Shown: one piece after another, positions 7,902 through 15,190 of the stretch | Numbering within the stretch: position 1 is the stretch's first letter | Layout of the letters: every line of letters begins with the position of its first letter | Assembly (NCBI GenBank): GCA_910587305.1 | Contig: CAJUKV010000043.1 | Location: 1-28,958 of the forward strand | Origin: an uncultured Lachnospiraceae bacterium | Lineage (GTDB): Bacteria > Bacillota > Clostridia > Lachnospirales > Lachnospiraceae | Direction: 5' to 3' | Length of the DNA stretch: 28,958 bases | Notes under the pieces: model-generated | What the model saw: only the letters and a program-made list of their open reading frames with translations | Databases searched by the model: none | Told to the model about the DNA's origin: nothing | Made by a program: the position numbers and the translations under genes

Positions 7902-8426
7902 TTACTGCTTTTTTACTTCTTTCCCAGCTCCCTTTTTCTTTGCTTCCTCTTCCCTGAACTCCTTTTTTAATTGTTCTATCGGGTCTTCCCTTCTTATTTC
8001 AGGTATTACTATCTTTCCGTCTTCCATTTTCATGCCTGCCGATACTGCTCCAAGGGAGAATACCGCTTTTAAATGTTCTTCTGAAAATGTCATTCTCCTG
8101 AACCTTGTAGAAATCATTTCATATTGCCCATCCTCTGTCTTACCAAGAACAATGTAATAAGTGCTGGGCTTATTGTCATCCTCAAACATGGGCTTGAAAT
8201 TATCAACATGCCTGTGCTCCATAATGTTTCTGGTAAAAAAATCACTTCCCAATGTCAGCTCACCGTCCGCACCAATCTCTAAACCATAAACTGGTTCATT
8301 TTTTAACAGTGCACTTTTAATTTCCTTAGAAGTCATTTCAACCACTGCCTTGCCGTCCCAAAGTTCCCAGCAAATCTCCCTGTTACCTAACATTGTCCTT
8401 AATACCACATACTTTGTTCTACACAT
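7902..8426 (-). CDS. Hypothetical element protein, 174 aa
   Basis: The start is placed at the second in-frame ATG (8426), 8 bases from GGAG; the first ATG at 8432 is only 2 bases from it. The N-terminal half is a compact mixed alpha/beta domain (MCRTKYVVLRTMLGNREICWELWDGK), and the last 30 residues are a highly charged Lys/Glu helix. No signal peptide. I do not recognise the family, though such proteins recur beside SprT-like and DUF5688 genes in clostridial elements. A 30-base stretch of the gene (8299-8328) is repeated almost exactly at 9270-9299. Confidence 0.6.
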   Translation of the reverse strand: MCRTKYVVLRTMLGNREICWELWDGKAVVEMTSKEIKSALLKNEPVYGLEIGADGELTLGSDFFTRNIMEHRHVDNFKPMFEDDNKPSTYYIVLGKTEDGQYEMISTRFRRMTFSEEHLKAVFSLGAVSAGMKMEDGKIVIPEIRREDPIEQLKKEFREEEAKKKGAGKEVKKQ

Positions 8427-8566
8427 AATCATTTCTCCTTTTCTTTTTTTTGATTTATTTTTATTTCATTTCTTAAGTACAGATAAATCATAACGCTGGG
8501 AAACTGCGGTGTCTGTGGTTGGAATAGCCAAAGATGTAAAATGATTTTGTACGGAGTGACGGATTA

Positions 8567-9223
8567 TTATTCCTGTTTTACCATCTGTAAACTACAGTCC
8601 ATGCACAGGATGTTTACGTCCTTTGTGGCCCTGACACTGTTGTGACAGCCGGGACAGACATATTTTCGCGTACTGCTTTTTTTCTTAGGATGTTTTCCTT
8701 CTGTGCCGTCTGTCCCATTTAAACCGCCATCCCCATCTGCGCCATTATCTCCGCCTGCCCCGGCATATCCGCCCATGCGCACATATTCAATCGGGGAATT
8801 TAAATGATATTCCTTTATTGTTGATTTTAATTTTTCCGTTGGCTCCGTCACGCTCCATCCGATATACCGCTGGTGGCTGATTTTTAAATCCCTTGCCTCC
8901 GCTATCTCCTTAAACCGCTTGTTATGGTACCTCCCGTTGTTGGAAGTTTCCTTGATGCCGTTCTCCATGGCGTACAGGTGGCACATCTCATGCAAAAGCG
9001 TACTTATGATATTTTCAACCGGCCTGTTGAGGTATTCTGCGGAAATGTTTATCTCATGATAGGTATCCCCTTCATCCCTCCATACCTCACCGACTGTAAT
9101 GTGTCCATAAGTCCGTTGGGAAGACTGAATTGTAATGACTGCTTCGGGAAGTTTATCATCAAAATAAACTTTATTAAGTATGCGGAACGCCTCCTCTAAA
9201 AATCCATTGTGTTCTGACAGCAT
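8567..9223 (-). CDS. SprT-like zinc metallopeptidase
   Basis: 218 residues. The zinc-binding active site is HEMCH (residues 78-82) in the helix after NIISTLLHEMCHLYAMENG, with the third ligand expected about 20 residues on, near NKRFKEIAE. This is the SprT/Spartan-like fold found in both host and mobile-element proteins. A Gly/Asp-rich linker (about residues 150-175) leads to a C-terminal zinc ribbon with two CxxC pairs (CPGC and CMDC). A ribosome binding site GAAGGAGG precedes the ATG at 9223. Related domains cleave DNA-bound proteins; a role in plasmid or element processing is inference. It sits between the 174-aa gene and the DUF5688 gene. Confidence 0.85.
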   Translation of the reverse strand: MLSEHNGFLEEAFRILNKVYFDDKLPEAVITIQSSQRTYGHITVGEVWRDEGDTYHEINISAEYLNRPVENIISTLLHEMCHLYAMENGIKETSNNGRYHNKRFKEIAEARDLKISHQRYIGWSVTEPTEKLKSTIKEYHLNSPIEYVRMGGYAGAGGDNGADGDGGLNGTDGTEGKHPKKKSSTRKYVCPGCHNSVRATKDVNILCMDCSLQMVKQE

Positions 9224-9238
9224 AAGCCACGGCCTCCT

Positions 9239-9319
9239 TCATTTTTTCTTTTTATGAAGGATATGTATCTTTTTTAGCAGTGCACTTTTAATTTTCTTAT
9301 TTTTCCGTTTATCCTTCAT
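9239..9319 (-). CDS. Possible 26-aa basic peptide
   Basis: An ATG at 9319 opens a 26-codon frame whose TGA overlaps the ribosome binding site region of the SprT-like gene. The peptide (starting MKDKRKNKKIKSALLKK) is almost all Lys plus hydrophobic residues. There is no ribosome binding site, and a terminator hairpin lies just upstream, so it may not be translated. Its middle matches KEIKSALLKN in the 174-aa protein because the DNA is repeated. Confidence 0.25.
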   Translation of the reverse strand: MKDKRKNKKIKSALLKKIHILHKKKK

Positions 9320-9330
9320 ACGAAAAGAGA

Positions 9331-9350
9331 CGGCAGTTTTTACACTGCCG
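9331..9350 (-). terminator. Terminator of the DUF5688 gene
   Basis: A 7-bp stem (CGGCAGT 9331-9337 with ACTGCCG 9344-9350) with a 6-nt loop is followed on the minus strand by TCTCTTTTC. It begins about 15 bp after the DUF5688 stop codon. Confidence 0.65.
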
Positions 9351-9364
9351 CCCTCCGGTCTTCC

Positions 9365-10315
9365 TTATGCTGTTTCTATGGTATCCGTTTCTCTTCTATA
9401 AATATAAACAGTATCTGAAAGCTGTTCCATAACATCCACCTGCTCCCTGTTTACCGACCACACGATTTGTCTTAATTCCTCCTGCCCTGTCTGTCCTTTT
9501 GCAGGAATTATGATAACCTCATGCAGTGAGCTGGGAAGGATGTACAGGTCACTGTGCGTTTTCTGTGCAAAAGCTCTTATCTTTCCCGGATACAGCATGC
9601 ATGCCGCTCCCATAAGAATATCCTGATTTGTCATTACATATATGGAAAGCCTGTATGTTGGATTTGATTTAAATTCCTCTAAAATGCACTGTAAACATAA
9701 TTTCTCCATGCCGTCTTTTCCTGCATATCCACTGGCAATTTCTTCCTCCAAAATTTCCTCCATACAGCTGTCCATGCTTTTGATGATGCAGGGCAGTAGT
9801 GCCGGTGTGTTTTCCATCGCTTTTTTGTACAGTTCCTCCTCCGTAGTTCCCCATGCCTCCATATGGCTGTTATGGATTTGGACTGCGCCTTTGCCAAAAA
9901 ATGGTTTTTCCAATACCAGATAATAATATGTGACCGCAAGGTCAAGGAATCTCCTGTGGGGCATTTCTTCCAGCATTTCCCTGTTCTTTTCATAATTTAC
10001 CAGACGGAATACTATCTGTCTTTGTGCCAGTTTGTAATTCGGAAAGCCTGACAGGTTAACGGACTCTCTGAGCCTGTTAACACTCATTTCCCTGTTGATT
10101 TTCTCTATAATTTCTTCTATGTCCGCCCCGTTCCGGTATTCTTCAAAGTAGCTGTTTAAATAAACTGCCGGCGATACGTTTACGCCTTCTTCCCTGACAA
10201 ACAGCCCCCACAGGCTGACTCCATTGTTTTTAGGGATTTCTTTAAGAAATACCTCTGCACCTGTTTTTTGGGACGTCTCCGCTTTCATCCGTTCTCTGAA
10301 TTCTTCAAAGTTCAT
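9365..10315 (-). CDS. DUF5688-family protein
   Basis: 316 residues, start at 10315 with GGAGG 8 bases upstream. The opening MNFEEFRERMKAE, the NNGVSLWGLFVREEGVNVSPAVYLN segment, the central RFLDLAVTYYYLV and the C-terminal ILPSSLHEVIIIP block match the DUF5688 pattern seen in many clostridial mobile elements. The function is unknown and there is no signal peptide or membrane segment. It is typically encoded near conjugation and DNA-processing genes, as here beside a SprT-like peptidase. The family assignment is from memory of the pattern; I am fairly sure of it. Confidence 0.8.
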   Translation of the reverse strand: MNFEEFRERMKAETSQKTGAEVFLKEIPKNNGVSLWGLFVREEGVNVSPAVYLNSYFEEYRNGADIEEIIEKINREMSVNRLRESVNLSGFPNYKLAQRQIVFRLVNYEKNREMLEEMPHRRFLDLAVTYYYLVLEKPFFGKGAVQIHNSHMEAWGTTEEELYKKAMENTPALLPCIIKSMDSCMEEILEEEIASGYAGKDGMEKLCLQCILEEFKSNPTYRLSIYVMTNQDILMGAACMLYPGKIRAFAQKTHSDLYILPSSLHEVIIIPAKGQTGQEELRQIVWSVNREQVDVMEQLSDTVYIYRRETDTIETA

Positions 10316-10453
10316 ATTTTTTCCTCCTGCATTATTTATTGAAAAGGTCCTATTGCCTTTAAGCAGGGGGATTATACCGGAGTTTTTCTCTTTTGTATGC
10401 TGACGGAATAAACGGAATTGTTCTTGATTATTGTACGAAATGACGGTTTTACG

Positions 10454-10840
10454 TTATTCCCGGATAAACCCATTCCTGGCCGCTATCTTTCCGACTGTCC
10501 TTCTGTCAATTCCCAGAGTGCGTGCAATCTCGCTGTAGTTTTTCCCTTTGGAAAGAAGGATGCAGACTCTCCTTACCATGCTTTTATCCTTCTTTTTGTA
10601 TTTATCTGACTTATCTGTTTCTGCCTTCTCTGGTACTGTATAGTATTTTTCATAAAGCCTGTCCATCACGTCAGATTTTCTCACATTTTCAGTCTTTGCA
10701 AGCGTTTCTATAAAAGTTTCTAAGAGATTTACACATTCTTCCACGTCTTCATATCCACGCCACATCGTGTACCCATATGCAATTCTTACAATTGTACCGG
10801 TTGCATCAAACTGTTCTCCTGTTTGCATTAAATATGCCAT
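10454..10840 (-). CDS. HTH protein of the element
   Basis: 128 residues, ATG at 10840 with AAAGGAGG upstream. The C-terminal 45 residues form a resolvase/transposase-type helix-turn-helix (MVRRVCILLSKGKNYSEIARTLGIDRRTVGKIAARNG). The N-terminal half is helical and acidic (YEDVEECVNLLETFIETL) and may oligomerise. There is no catalytic domain, so it is more likely a regulator than a recombinase. Two copies of a 20-bp motif lie upstream (10883-10902 and 10989-11008) and could be its binding sites. Confidence 0.7.
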   Translation of the reverse strand: MAYLMQTGEQFDATGTIVRIAYGYTMWRGYEDVEECVNLLETFIETLAKTENVRKSDVMDRLYEKYYTVPEKAETDKSDKYKKKDKSMVRRVCILLSKGKNYSEIARTLGIDRRTVGKIAARNGFIRE

Positions 10841-11071
10841 ACGTCATGCCTCCTTTTCTTTGCTTCTTATTTTACTGCACCAATGTGCACATCTGTACAT
10901 CTTCCGTTCTGTTTATTTATTTCATTTGTTTCTGCTTTTGCTTTCCTATGTGATTTGCCGGTTATTACATGTTCGCTTTTTTACCTATATGTGTACATCT
11001 GCACATCTACTTATTTTTTGTTTATATTTTTATATTTACCTCTCTTAAATGGCAAGACAACTTACATAAAC
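10841..11071. other. A+T-rich intergenic region with repeated motif
   Basis: No supportable gene. Two 20-bp copies of ATGTRYACATCTGYACATCT-type sequence begin at 10883 and 10989 (106 bp, about ten helical turns apart). Plus-strand frames here have no ribosome binding sites and are cysteine/phenylalanine-rich nonsense. Confidence 0.5.
10883..11008. repeat. Pair of 20-bp direct repeats, possible operators
   Basis: Copies at 10883-10902 and 10989-11008 differ at only two positions, both R/Y swaps. Each contains two TGTRCA-like half-palindromes, giving four half-sites upstream of the HTH gene at 10840. Confidence 0.5.
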
Positions 11072-11257
11072 CTAAACAACTATATTCAGGCAATCTATTA
11101 TTGTCTTACCCAGTCCATGATACCTTTCACAGTATCTATAAAGCATTTTATTTGTATCGCAACTATTTTTTATCTCTGACATTTTTATGTACAGGTTTTC
11201 ATAATCTAATAAATTGTTCATATTGATTATGTACTTGGCATCCGATAAACTATTCAT
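11072..11257 (-). CDS. Short ORF at the element end, possibly a remnant
   Basis: A 61-codon minus-strand frame from the ATG at 11257. The frame stays open upstream for about 20 more codons, to a TGA within spoVAA, without an ATG and without a good ribosome binding site. The product is Asn/Ile/Lys-rich, soluble, with no recognised domain. It may be a real small gene at the element terminus or a truncated gene remnant. It overlaps nothing else. Confidence 0.3.
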   Translation of the reverse strand: MNSLSDAKYIINMNNLLDYENLYIKMSEIKNSCDTNKMLYRYCERYHGLGKTIIDCLNIVV

Positions 11258-11286
11258 TACTTTTAACTGGCTTTCACTTATTAATT

Positions 11287-11865
11287 CTATGTCTGAAAAT
11301 ATGTCCTTTGGTTTACACCTATCTCAATAGGCGTCGGATCCTTGGTTATTCTTCTGCCGCCCACATGATTAAAAAACAAGATAATTCCCGCTGCAAGCCC
11401 AATGGAATAAGACGCCTCCAAAATGCTGTATCCATCCGCAGGATACCCCATCACAAGTTCATGAATCTTAGAAAATATTTTGTTGATGCTGATATCGTTA
11501 TGAAACGCCATAATGGTAAAACCGGTGCCAAAAAAACTGATGGCCGCCACAAAAATCATCTTTATCCATTGGCCAAAGCCTTTATGCTTATTTACGTCAA
11601 TCCATTCAATAAGAGTTGCATTTTCTCCCAGGCTTTCCACCGATACGCCGGAGCATTCGCTTTCAATCAGTTCAATCACTTTCAGCACGCTAATCACCTG
11701 CCGCTTTTGCTCCTTTTCATGAAACTGATGTACTTTTAAGGATTTTGCCTTTGCGCAGACCGATTTGTCCGCACAATAAACGGAGGCAATGTCCTTTACG
11801 CACACCTGGGCATCCATTACCTCCGCGTTTTGTTCCGCTTTTAAATATAAAACCACACTTGCCAT
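11287..11865 (-). CDS. spoVAA: Stage V sporulation protein AA, 3' end replaced
   Basis: 192 residues as read. The ATG at 11865 is chosen because GGAGG lies 5 bases upstream. SpoVAA is a membrane-associated part of the SpoVA system that moves dipicolinic acid during sporulation and germination. A soluble N-terminal domain (to about residue 105) is followed by two hydrophobic helices (IKMIFVAAISFFGTGF and YSIGLAAGIILFF) and the conserved tail GGRRITKDPTPIE. After PTPIEI the sequence becomes GVNQRTYFQT and stops, where the family normally continues with a short charged tail. Base composition changes at the same place, so the mobile element probably joins here (about 11,335). spoVAB, normally next, is absent. 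The protein may still work because only the tail is changed. Confidence 0.85.
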   Translation of the reverse strand: MASVVLYLKAEQNAEVMDAQVCVKDIASVYCADKSVCAKAKSLKVHQFHEKEQKRQVISVLKVIELIESECSGVSVESLGENATLIEWIDVNKHKGFGQWIKMIFVAAISFFGTGFTIMAFHNDISINKIFSKIHELVMGYPADGYSILEASYSIGLAAGIILFFNHVGGRRITKDPTPIEIGVNQRTYFQT

Positions 11866-11882
11866 CCTGACCTCCGTTTTAA

Positions 11883-12048
11883 CCAGCACAGCATTGCCTG
11901 AATAATGGTGAAAAAAAATGCTTGATATTTGTGTAAGTGCAAGGCGAAGGAAGGAGGCAATGCGGTGGCATTACCCTCTGACGACAACGCGGCAATGGCA
12001 CAAATTGCAAGTGCTGTATTCACCGTTATTTGGGCAATACTGTACTGG
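11883..12048. repeat. Long imperfect palindrome, MITE- or REP-like
   Basis: The outer 28 bp (11883-11910) match the reverse complement of 12021-12048 with only 5 transitions, and weaker pairing continues inward (TTGATATTTGTG against TTGCAATTTGTG, then GCAATGC/GCATTAC near the centre). The element would fold into one hairpin of about 80 bp. It sits 18 bp upstream of the spoVAA start codon. A minus-strand frame through it has no ribosome binding site. Confidence 0.65.
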
Positions 12049-12097
12049 TACTCCGTGCTCAAAATTTCTGTGCAAATTTGAGTACACGGTACTAGTA
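12043..12097. repeat. Second imperfect inverted repeat
   Basis: The arm 12043-12064 (TACTGGTAC...CTCAAA) pairs imperfectly with 12077-12097 (TTTGAG...GTACTAGTA), overlapping the outer edge of the long palindrome. It lies about 20 bp after the stop of the EEP gene. It has no T-run, so it is not an obvious terminator. Confidence 0.5.
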
Positions 12098-12116
12098 TGG
12101 CTCCCTGGTCTTAAGA

Positions 12117-13193
12117 TTATTCTAAAATAAACTGCATCAACACCGGATCGTGATCTGAAAACTCATATCCCCAATCCATATTCTGATAATAATTCACCTG
12201 CACATTGTCAGAAACGATAAAACCGTCTAACGTAACGGTATAGGTTGTCTCTTCATTATAAGGCGCATCGGCGCTTCGGCAGGTATTGTGCTCCACACTT
12301 TCCTCCATTGCCGCATCAATCGCCATGTGAAAGCCTTCCGGCAAGGTCTCTCTTGGAAAAGGATGCGCCCATTCCGGCGCGTTTTCCTGGGCATTTACTT
12401 TCAAATTGTGGTTAAAATCCCCTCCGCAAATCACATAGTTCCCCCTCTGATAATCCAATGCCATATCCTCATAAAGGGTGTTAAGCTGAGCCTCTCTGAT
12501 TTCATCGCTGCCGCCATATGCCGAAGTATGTACATTATAAATACACAGATTCAGACCATTTTCCATGGAAATTCTGGATATGGAATAACACCTGTCCAAA
12601 TCTACCAGCTTGCTGAAAGAATCCGAAATGGGAAGACTTCTTCTCATAGCCTCTGAAATCTCCGCTCTCGCGTATGTGGCAAGCCCCGCCTTATTTGCCC
12701 CGTGAGGCTCTAAGGGCGGGAAAAACAGGAACGGGGAATCATAATTCTGTGCAAAATCATAATAATACCCTTCCAGAAATTGATTCATCAAATTAAGCTG
12801 GTTCGTATGATAGGAACGGGTACCGTCGATATCCACCTCCTGTAAAAGGACAAAATCAGGATTCACGGTACTGACAATGTCCCCCATTGCGCAGACCGCC
12901 GCAATCACGCTTTCTTCGTCCTTTCCCCATGAGGATTTTCCACCATCCATAAAAAAGCTGTAATCCCTTCTGTATGCGCCGAAGCCTATATTATATGTCA
13001 TAATAAAATACGCATTTTGGGGAGATACTTTCAATCCATTTTCAAAGTCCGAATTTTCTCCATTTCGCTTGACCTCAAGGGTCAACATATCCGGCAGGCG
13101 ATAGTATGCCTTAAAAACATAGGCCATATAGCCGCCCAAAACGGCTGCCAGTACCAAAACAATGACGATACCTCGCTTGATAACCTTTTTCAC
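12117..13193 (-). CDS. Membrane-anchored endonuclease/exonuclease/phosphatase-family protein
   Basis: 358 residues from a GTG at 13193 with a GGGGGA site 9 bases upstream. An N-terminal transmembrane helix (residues 8-28) anchors an EEP-fold domain outside the cell. The catalytic motifs are present in order: MTYNIGFG (Asn), LLQEVD (metal-binding Glu), IYNVHTSAYGG (His), CGGDFNHNL (Asp, Asn) and FSDHDPVLM (Asp-His pair). This family includes DNases, phospholipases and inositol phosphatases, and the substrate cannot be read from sequence. The gene is monocistronic, between spoVAA and the GGDEF gene. Confidence 0.85.
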   Translation of the reverse strand: MKKVIKRGIVIVLVLAAVLGGYMAYVFKAYYRLPDMLTLEVKRNGENSDFENGLKVSPQNAYFIMTYNIGFGAYRRDYSFFMDGGKSSWGKDEESVIAAVCAMGDIVSTVNPDFVLLQEVDIDGTRSYHTNQLNLMNQFLEGYYYDFAQNYDSPFLFFPPLEPHGANKAGLATYARAEISEAMRRSLPISDSFSKLVDLDRCYSISRISMENGLNLCIYNVHTSAYGGSDEIREAQLNTLYEDMALDYQRGNYVICGGDFNHNLKVNAQENAPEWAHPFPRETLPEGFHMAIDAAMEESVEHNTCRSADAPYNEETTYTVTLDGFIVSDNVQVNYYQNMDWGYEFSDHDPVLMQFILE

Positions 13194-13352
13194 CTTCCGT
13201 CTTCCCCCTTCCTTACACTCTCAATCTTTATTATACTATCCATAAATAAAAAAACCAACTAAAAAGTAATCCGTCAGCCGGTTTCGGCCTCCTGCAAATT
13301 TTGCCGTGCAGGTTTTGCCGGATATTTTTCAGTAGTAAAATTGGGAAAATTA

Positions 13353-13361
13353 TGCTATACT
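13353..13361 (+). promoter_or_regulatory. Extended -10 promoter of the GGDEF gene
   Basis: TATACT (13356-13361) with an upstream TG (13353-13354) forms an extended -10 element 35 bp before the ATG at 13397. No good -35 is seen. It rules out a start at 13301. Confidence 0.5.
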
Positions 13362-13396
13362 CATATGCATCAGAAAAAGAAAGGATGTTGACACGA

Positions 13397-14089
13397 ATGA
13401 AAAAATCCGACTTTATCTATAAAACCATTCAGCTAATTTTGTTTATTCTGCTGGCAATCGTCTGTTTATGTATTTTTATATTTGATACCAACATACACCG
13501 CCTGGTAACTACAGATTCCAGCTTACGTCTGCTCTACGCTCTTTTGTGGGGAATCCTTGGCCTGTCGTTCATCTTTGTCTATTTCGATTTTTCTTTCCTA
13601 TCCTCTTTCCAAAAAGATTACAAAAAATTAGATCGCGCAGTTTATTCCGATCCCATTTCCGGGCTTGCCAACCGCTTTGGCTGCGATACCATGATTGAAA
13701 AATATTTAGATAAGCCGCTCCCCGAATGCTTAGGCTGCATTATGTTTGAACTAAAGGTCGCTGAAATTAACCGGCTGTACGGCCATCTTTACGGCAACCA
13801 TCATATCAAAGAATATGCGGACCTCTTAAAAATGGCTTCCGTTGACCTTTGCTTTGTGGGACGCAATGGCGGCAACAAATTTTTAGCCCTGTTTGAAGAG
13901 GGCAGCCAGGAGAAAATCGACCAGTTTCTCAGCCGTTTAAGACAGCGCGTGCAGGCTTACAACGATTTCCCGGAAAACCTTCCCATTGAATATAGCTATG
14001 GCATTGCCTTTCAGGAAGGTGACGCTGCCAGAACAATTACAGATCTCATTGCACTTTCCAACAAACGAATTGCTTCCCAAACGCTATAA
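13397..14089 (+). CDS. Membrane protein with degenerate GGDEF domain
   Basis: About 230 residues from the ATG at 13397 (13385 is possible). Two transmembrane helices lie at about residues 9-30 and 45-67. They are followed by a GGDEF-type domain that begins DPISGLANRFGCD, a good match to the DxLTGLxNR entry motif. The signature is GGNKF (residues 158-162) instead of GGDEF or GGEEF, so the catalytic acidic pair is lost and cyclase activity is unlikely. It may bind a nucleotide or act as a structural partner. The domain length is normal and the frame is intact. Confidence 0.75.
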   Translation: MKKSDFIYKTIQLILFILLAIVCLCIFIFDTNIHRLVTTDSSLRLLYALLWGILGLSFIFVYFDFSFLSSFQKDYKKLDRAVYSDPISGLANRFGCDTMIEKYLDKPLPECLGCIMFELKVAEINRLYGHLYGNHHIKEYADLLKMASVDLCFVGRNGGNKFLALFEEGSQEKIDQFLSRLRQRVQAYNDFPENLPIEYSYGIAFQEGDAARTITDLIALSNKRIASQTL

Positions 14090-14152
14090 TCGTCCCTTCA
14101 TCAGCCTGCACCTTCCAAATGTTTTGATACATTGCTTATGGTATTATTTCTT

Positions 14153-15190
14153 TTATTTACAATTCACCAGCTCCACCCCATGGGCAATCCCCGGAATGCT
14201 CTGGCCCTCATTAAAACTGGTTTTGGACAAAAGCGCTCCCGTAGGCACAAAAAGCACCCTCTTCCATTTCCCTTCCTCCATTTGTTTCAAAATATAAGCG
14301 GATAAGGTGACCGCGCTGCATCCGCACCCACTGCCGCCCGCATGGGCGTCCTGGCTCTGGTCGTAAATCTCCATCCCGCAATCCATGTGCACCTTGGAAA
14401 TGTCCATTCCTTTTTCGCGCATCATATCCCAAAGGGCCTTCTGTCCTACGCTGCCCAAATCTCCGGTAATGATCTTATCATAGTCCGACGGCTTTCTGTC
14501 AAAATCCGCTAAATGCTGGTAAATGGTATCTGCCGCTGCAGGCGCCATACATGCTCCCATATTCATGGAATCCTTTAATCCGAAATCCACAATTTTGCCT
14601 ATGGTCAGACCGTCAATCATCGCCCTGTCCGTCTCACTCTTCACGCCGCTTAAAATAAAGGCTCCGCTTCCGGTAACAGTCCAGGTGGCGGAAAGGGGTC
14701 TCTGATTTCCATATCCTAAGGGAAACCGGAACTCTTTTTCCGCACTGGCAAAATGGCTGGAAGTGACGCAGGCCGCATGCTCCGCCATTCCCCCTGCAAT
14801 CAACATGGCTGCCATGGACATGGTAAGACCGCAGGTAGAACAGGCGCCATACATGCCTATCAGCGGTATTTGGAAGGAACCAAGGCCAAAGCTGCTGGCA
14901 ATAGATTGCCCAAGCAAATCGCCCGCAAATAAGTATTTGATTTCGTCCTTTGTTAATCCTGATTTGCCAATGGCTATCTGCAGGGCCTCCTTTTGCAGAG
15001 TGCTCTCCGCCTCCTCCCAGGTATTACAGCCAAACTTATCGTCCTCTCCCACCACGTCAAAGCATTCTCCAAAGGGTCCCCGCCCTTCCTTTGTTCCGAC
15101 CACCGACGCGCTTGCTCTTATATAAACAGGTACCGGCACCTTGATGCTGCGCTGTCCCTGTGCAAAAATTGCTCCCACCGTTGTATCCAT
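14153..15190 (-). CDS. spoVAD: Stage V sporulation protein AD
   Basis: 345 residues, ATG at 15190 with GGAGG 7 bases upstream. SpoVAD has a thiolase-like fold and binds dipicolinic acid, helping load it into the forespore. Family hallmarks are GPFGECFD, the DDKFGCNTWEEAES segment, the GMYGACSTCGLTMSMAA core where the thiolase Cys would sit, and the C-terminal AHAGGSGCGCSAV block. The length is normal. In most Firmicutes spoVAD lies between spoVAC and spoVAE, but neither is next to it here: upstream is about 470 bp without a long ORF, and downstream is the convergent GGDEF gene. It may be a second, detached copy. Confidence 0.92.
   Translation of the reverse strand: MDTTVGAIFAQGQRSIKVPVPVYIRASASVVGTKEGRGPFGECFDVVGEDDKFGCNTWEEAESTLQKEALQIAIGKSGLTKDEIKYLFAGDLLGQSIASSFGLGSFQIPLIGMYGACSTCGLTMSMAAMLIAGGMAEHAACVTSSHFASAEKEFRFPLGYGNQRPLSATWTVTGSGAFILSGVKSETDRAMIDGLTIGKIVDFGLKDSMNMGACMAPAAADTIYQHLADFDRKPSDYDKIITGDLGSVGQKALWDMMREKGMDISKVHMDCGMEIYDQSQDAHAGGSGCGCSAVTLSAYILKQMEEGKWKRVLFVPTGALLSKTSFNEGQSIPGIAHGVELVNCK

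Larger units (their letters stand above)
1..11335. mobile_element. End of an integrated ICE-like element
   Basis: Nearly all genes from the window start to about 11,335 are minus-strand accessory genes of a kind found together in clostridial integrative conjugative elements: a secreted protein, a lipoprotein, an XRE regulator, a small serine recombinase, a SprT-like peptidase, a DUF5688 protein, an HTH protein and several ORFs under 60 codons with strong ribosome binding sites. The right limit is placed where the spoVAA frame stops resembling SpoVAA and base composition drops sharply. No relaxase, type IV secretion gene or large integrase is visible, so those must lie beyond the left edge or be absent. 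The left limit and the att sequences cannot be seen. Calling it an ICE rather than another kind of island is inference. Confidence 0.6.

Noticed and set aside
9669..9993. Overlapping minus-strand ORFs inside the DUF5688 gene
   Set aside because: They are shadow frames of a well-supported gene with a ribosome binding site and family match.
11841..12062. 73-codon minus-strand ORF over the palindrome
   Set aside because: It has no ribosome binding site and its frame simply runs through the palindrome into the start of spoVAA.
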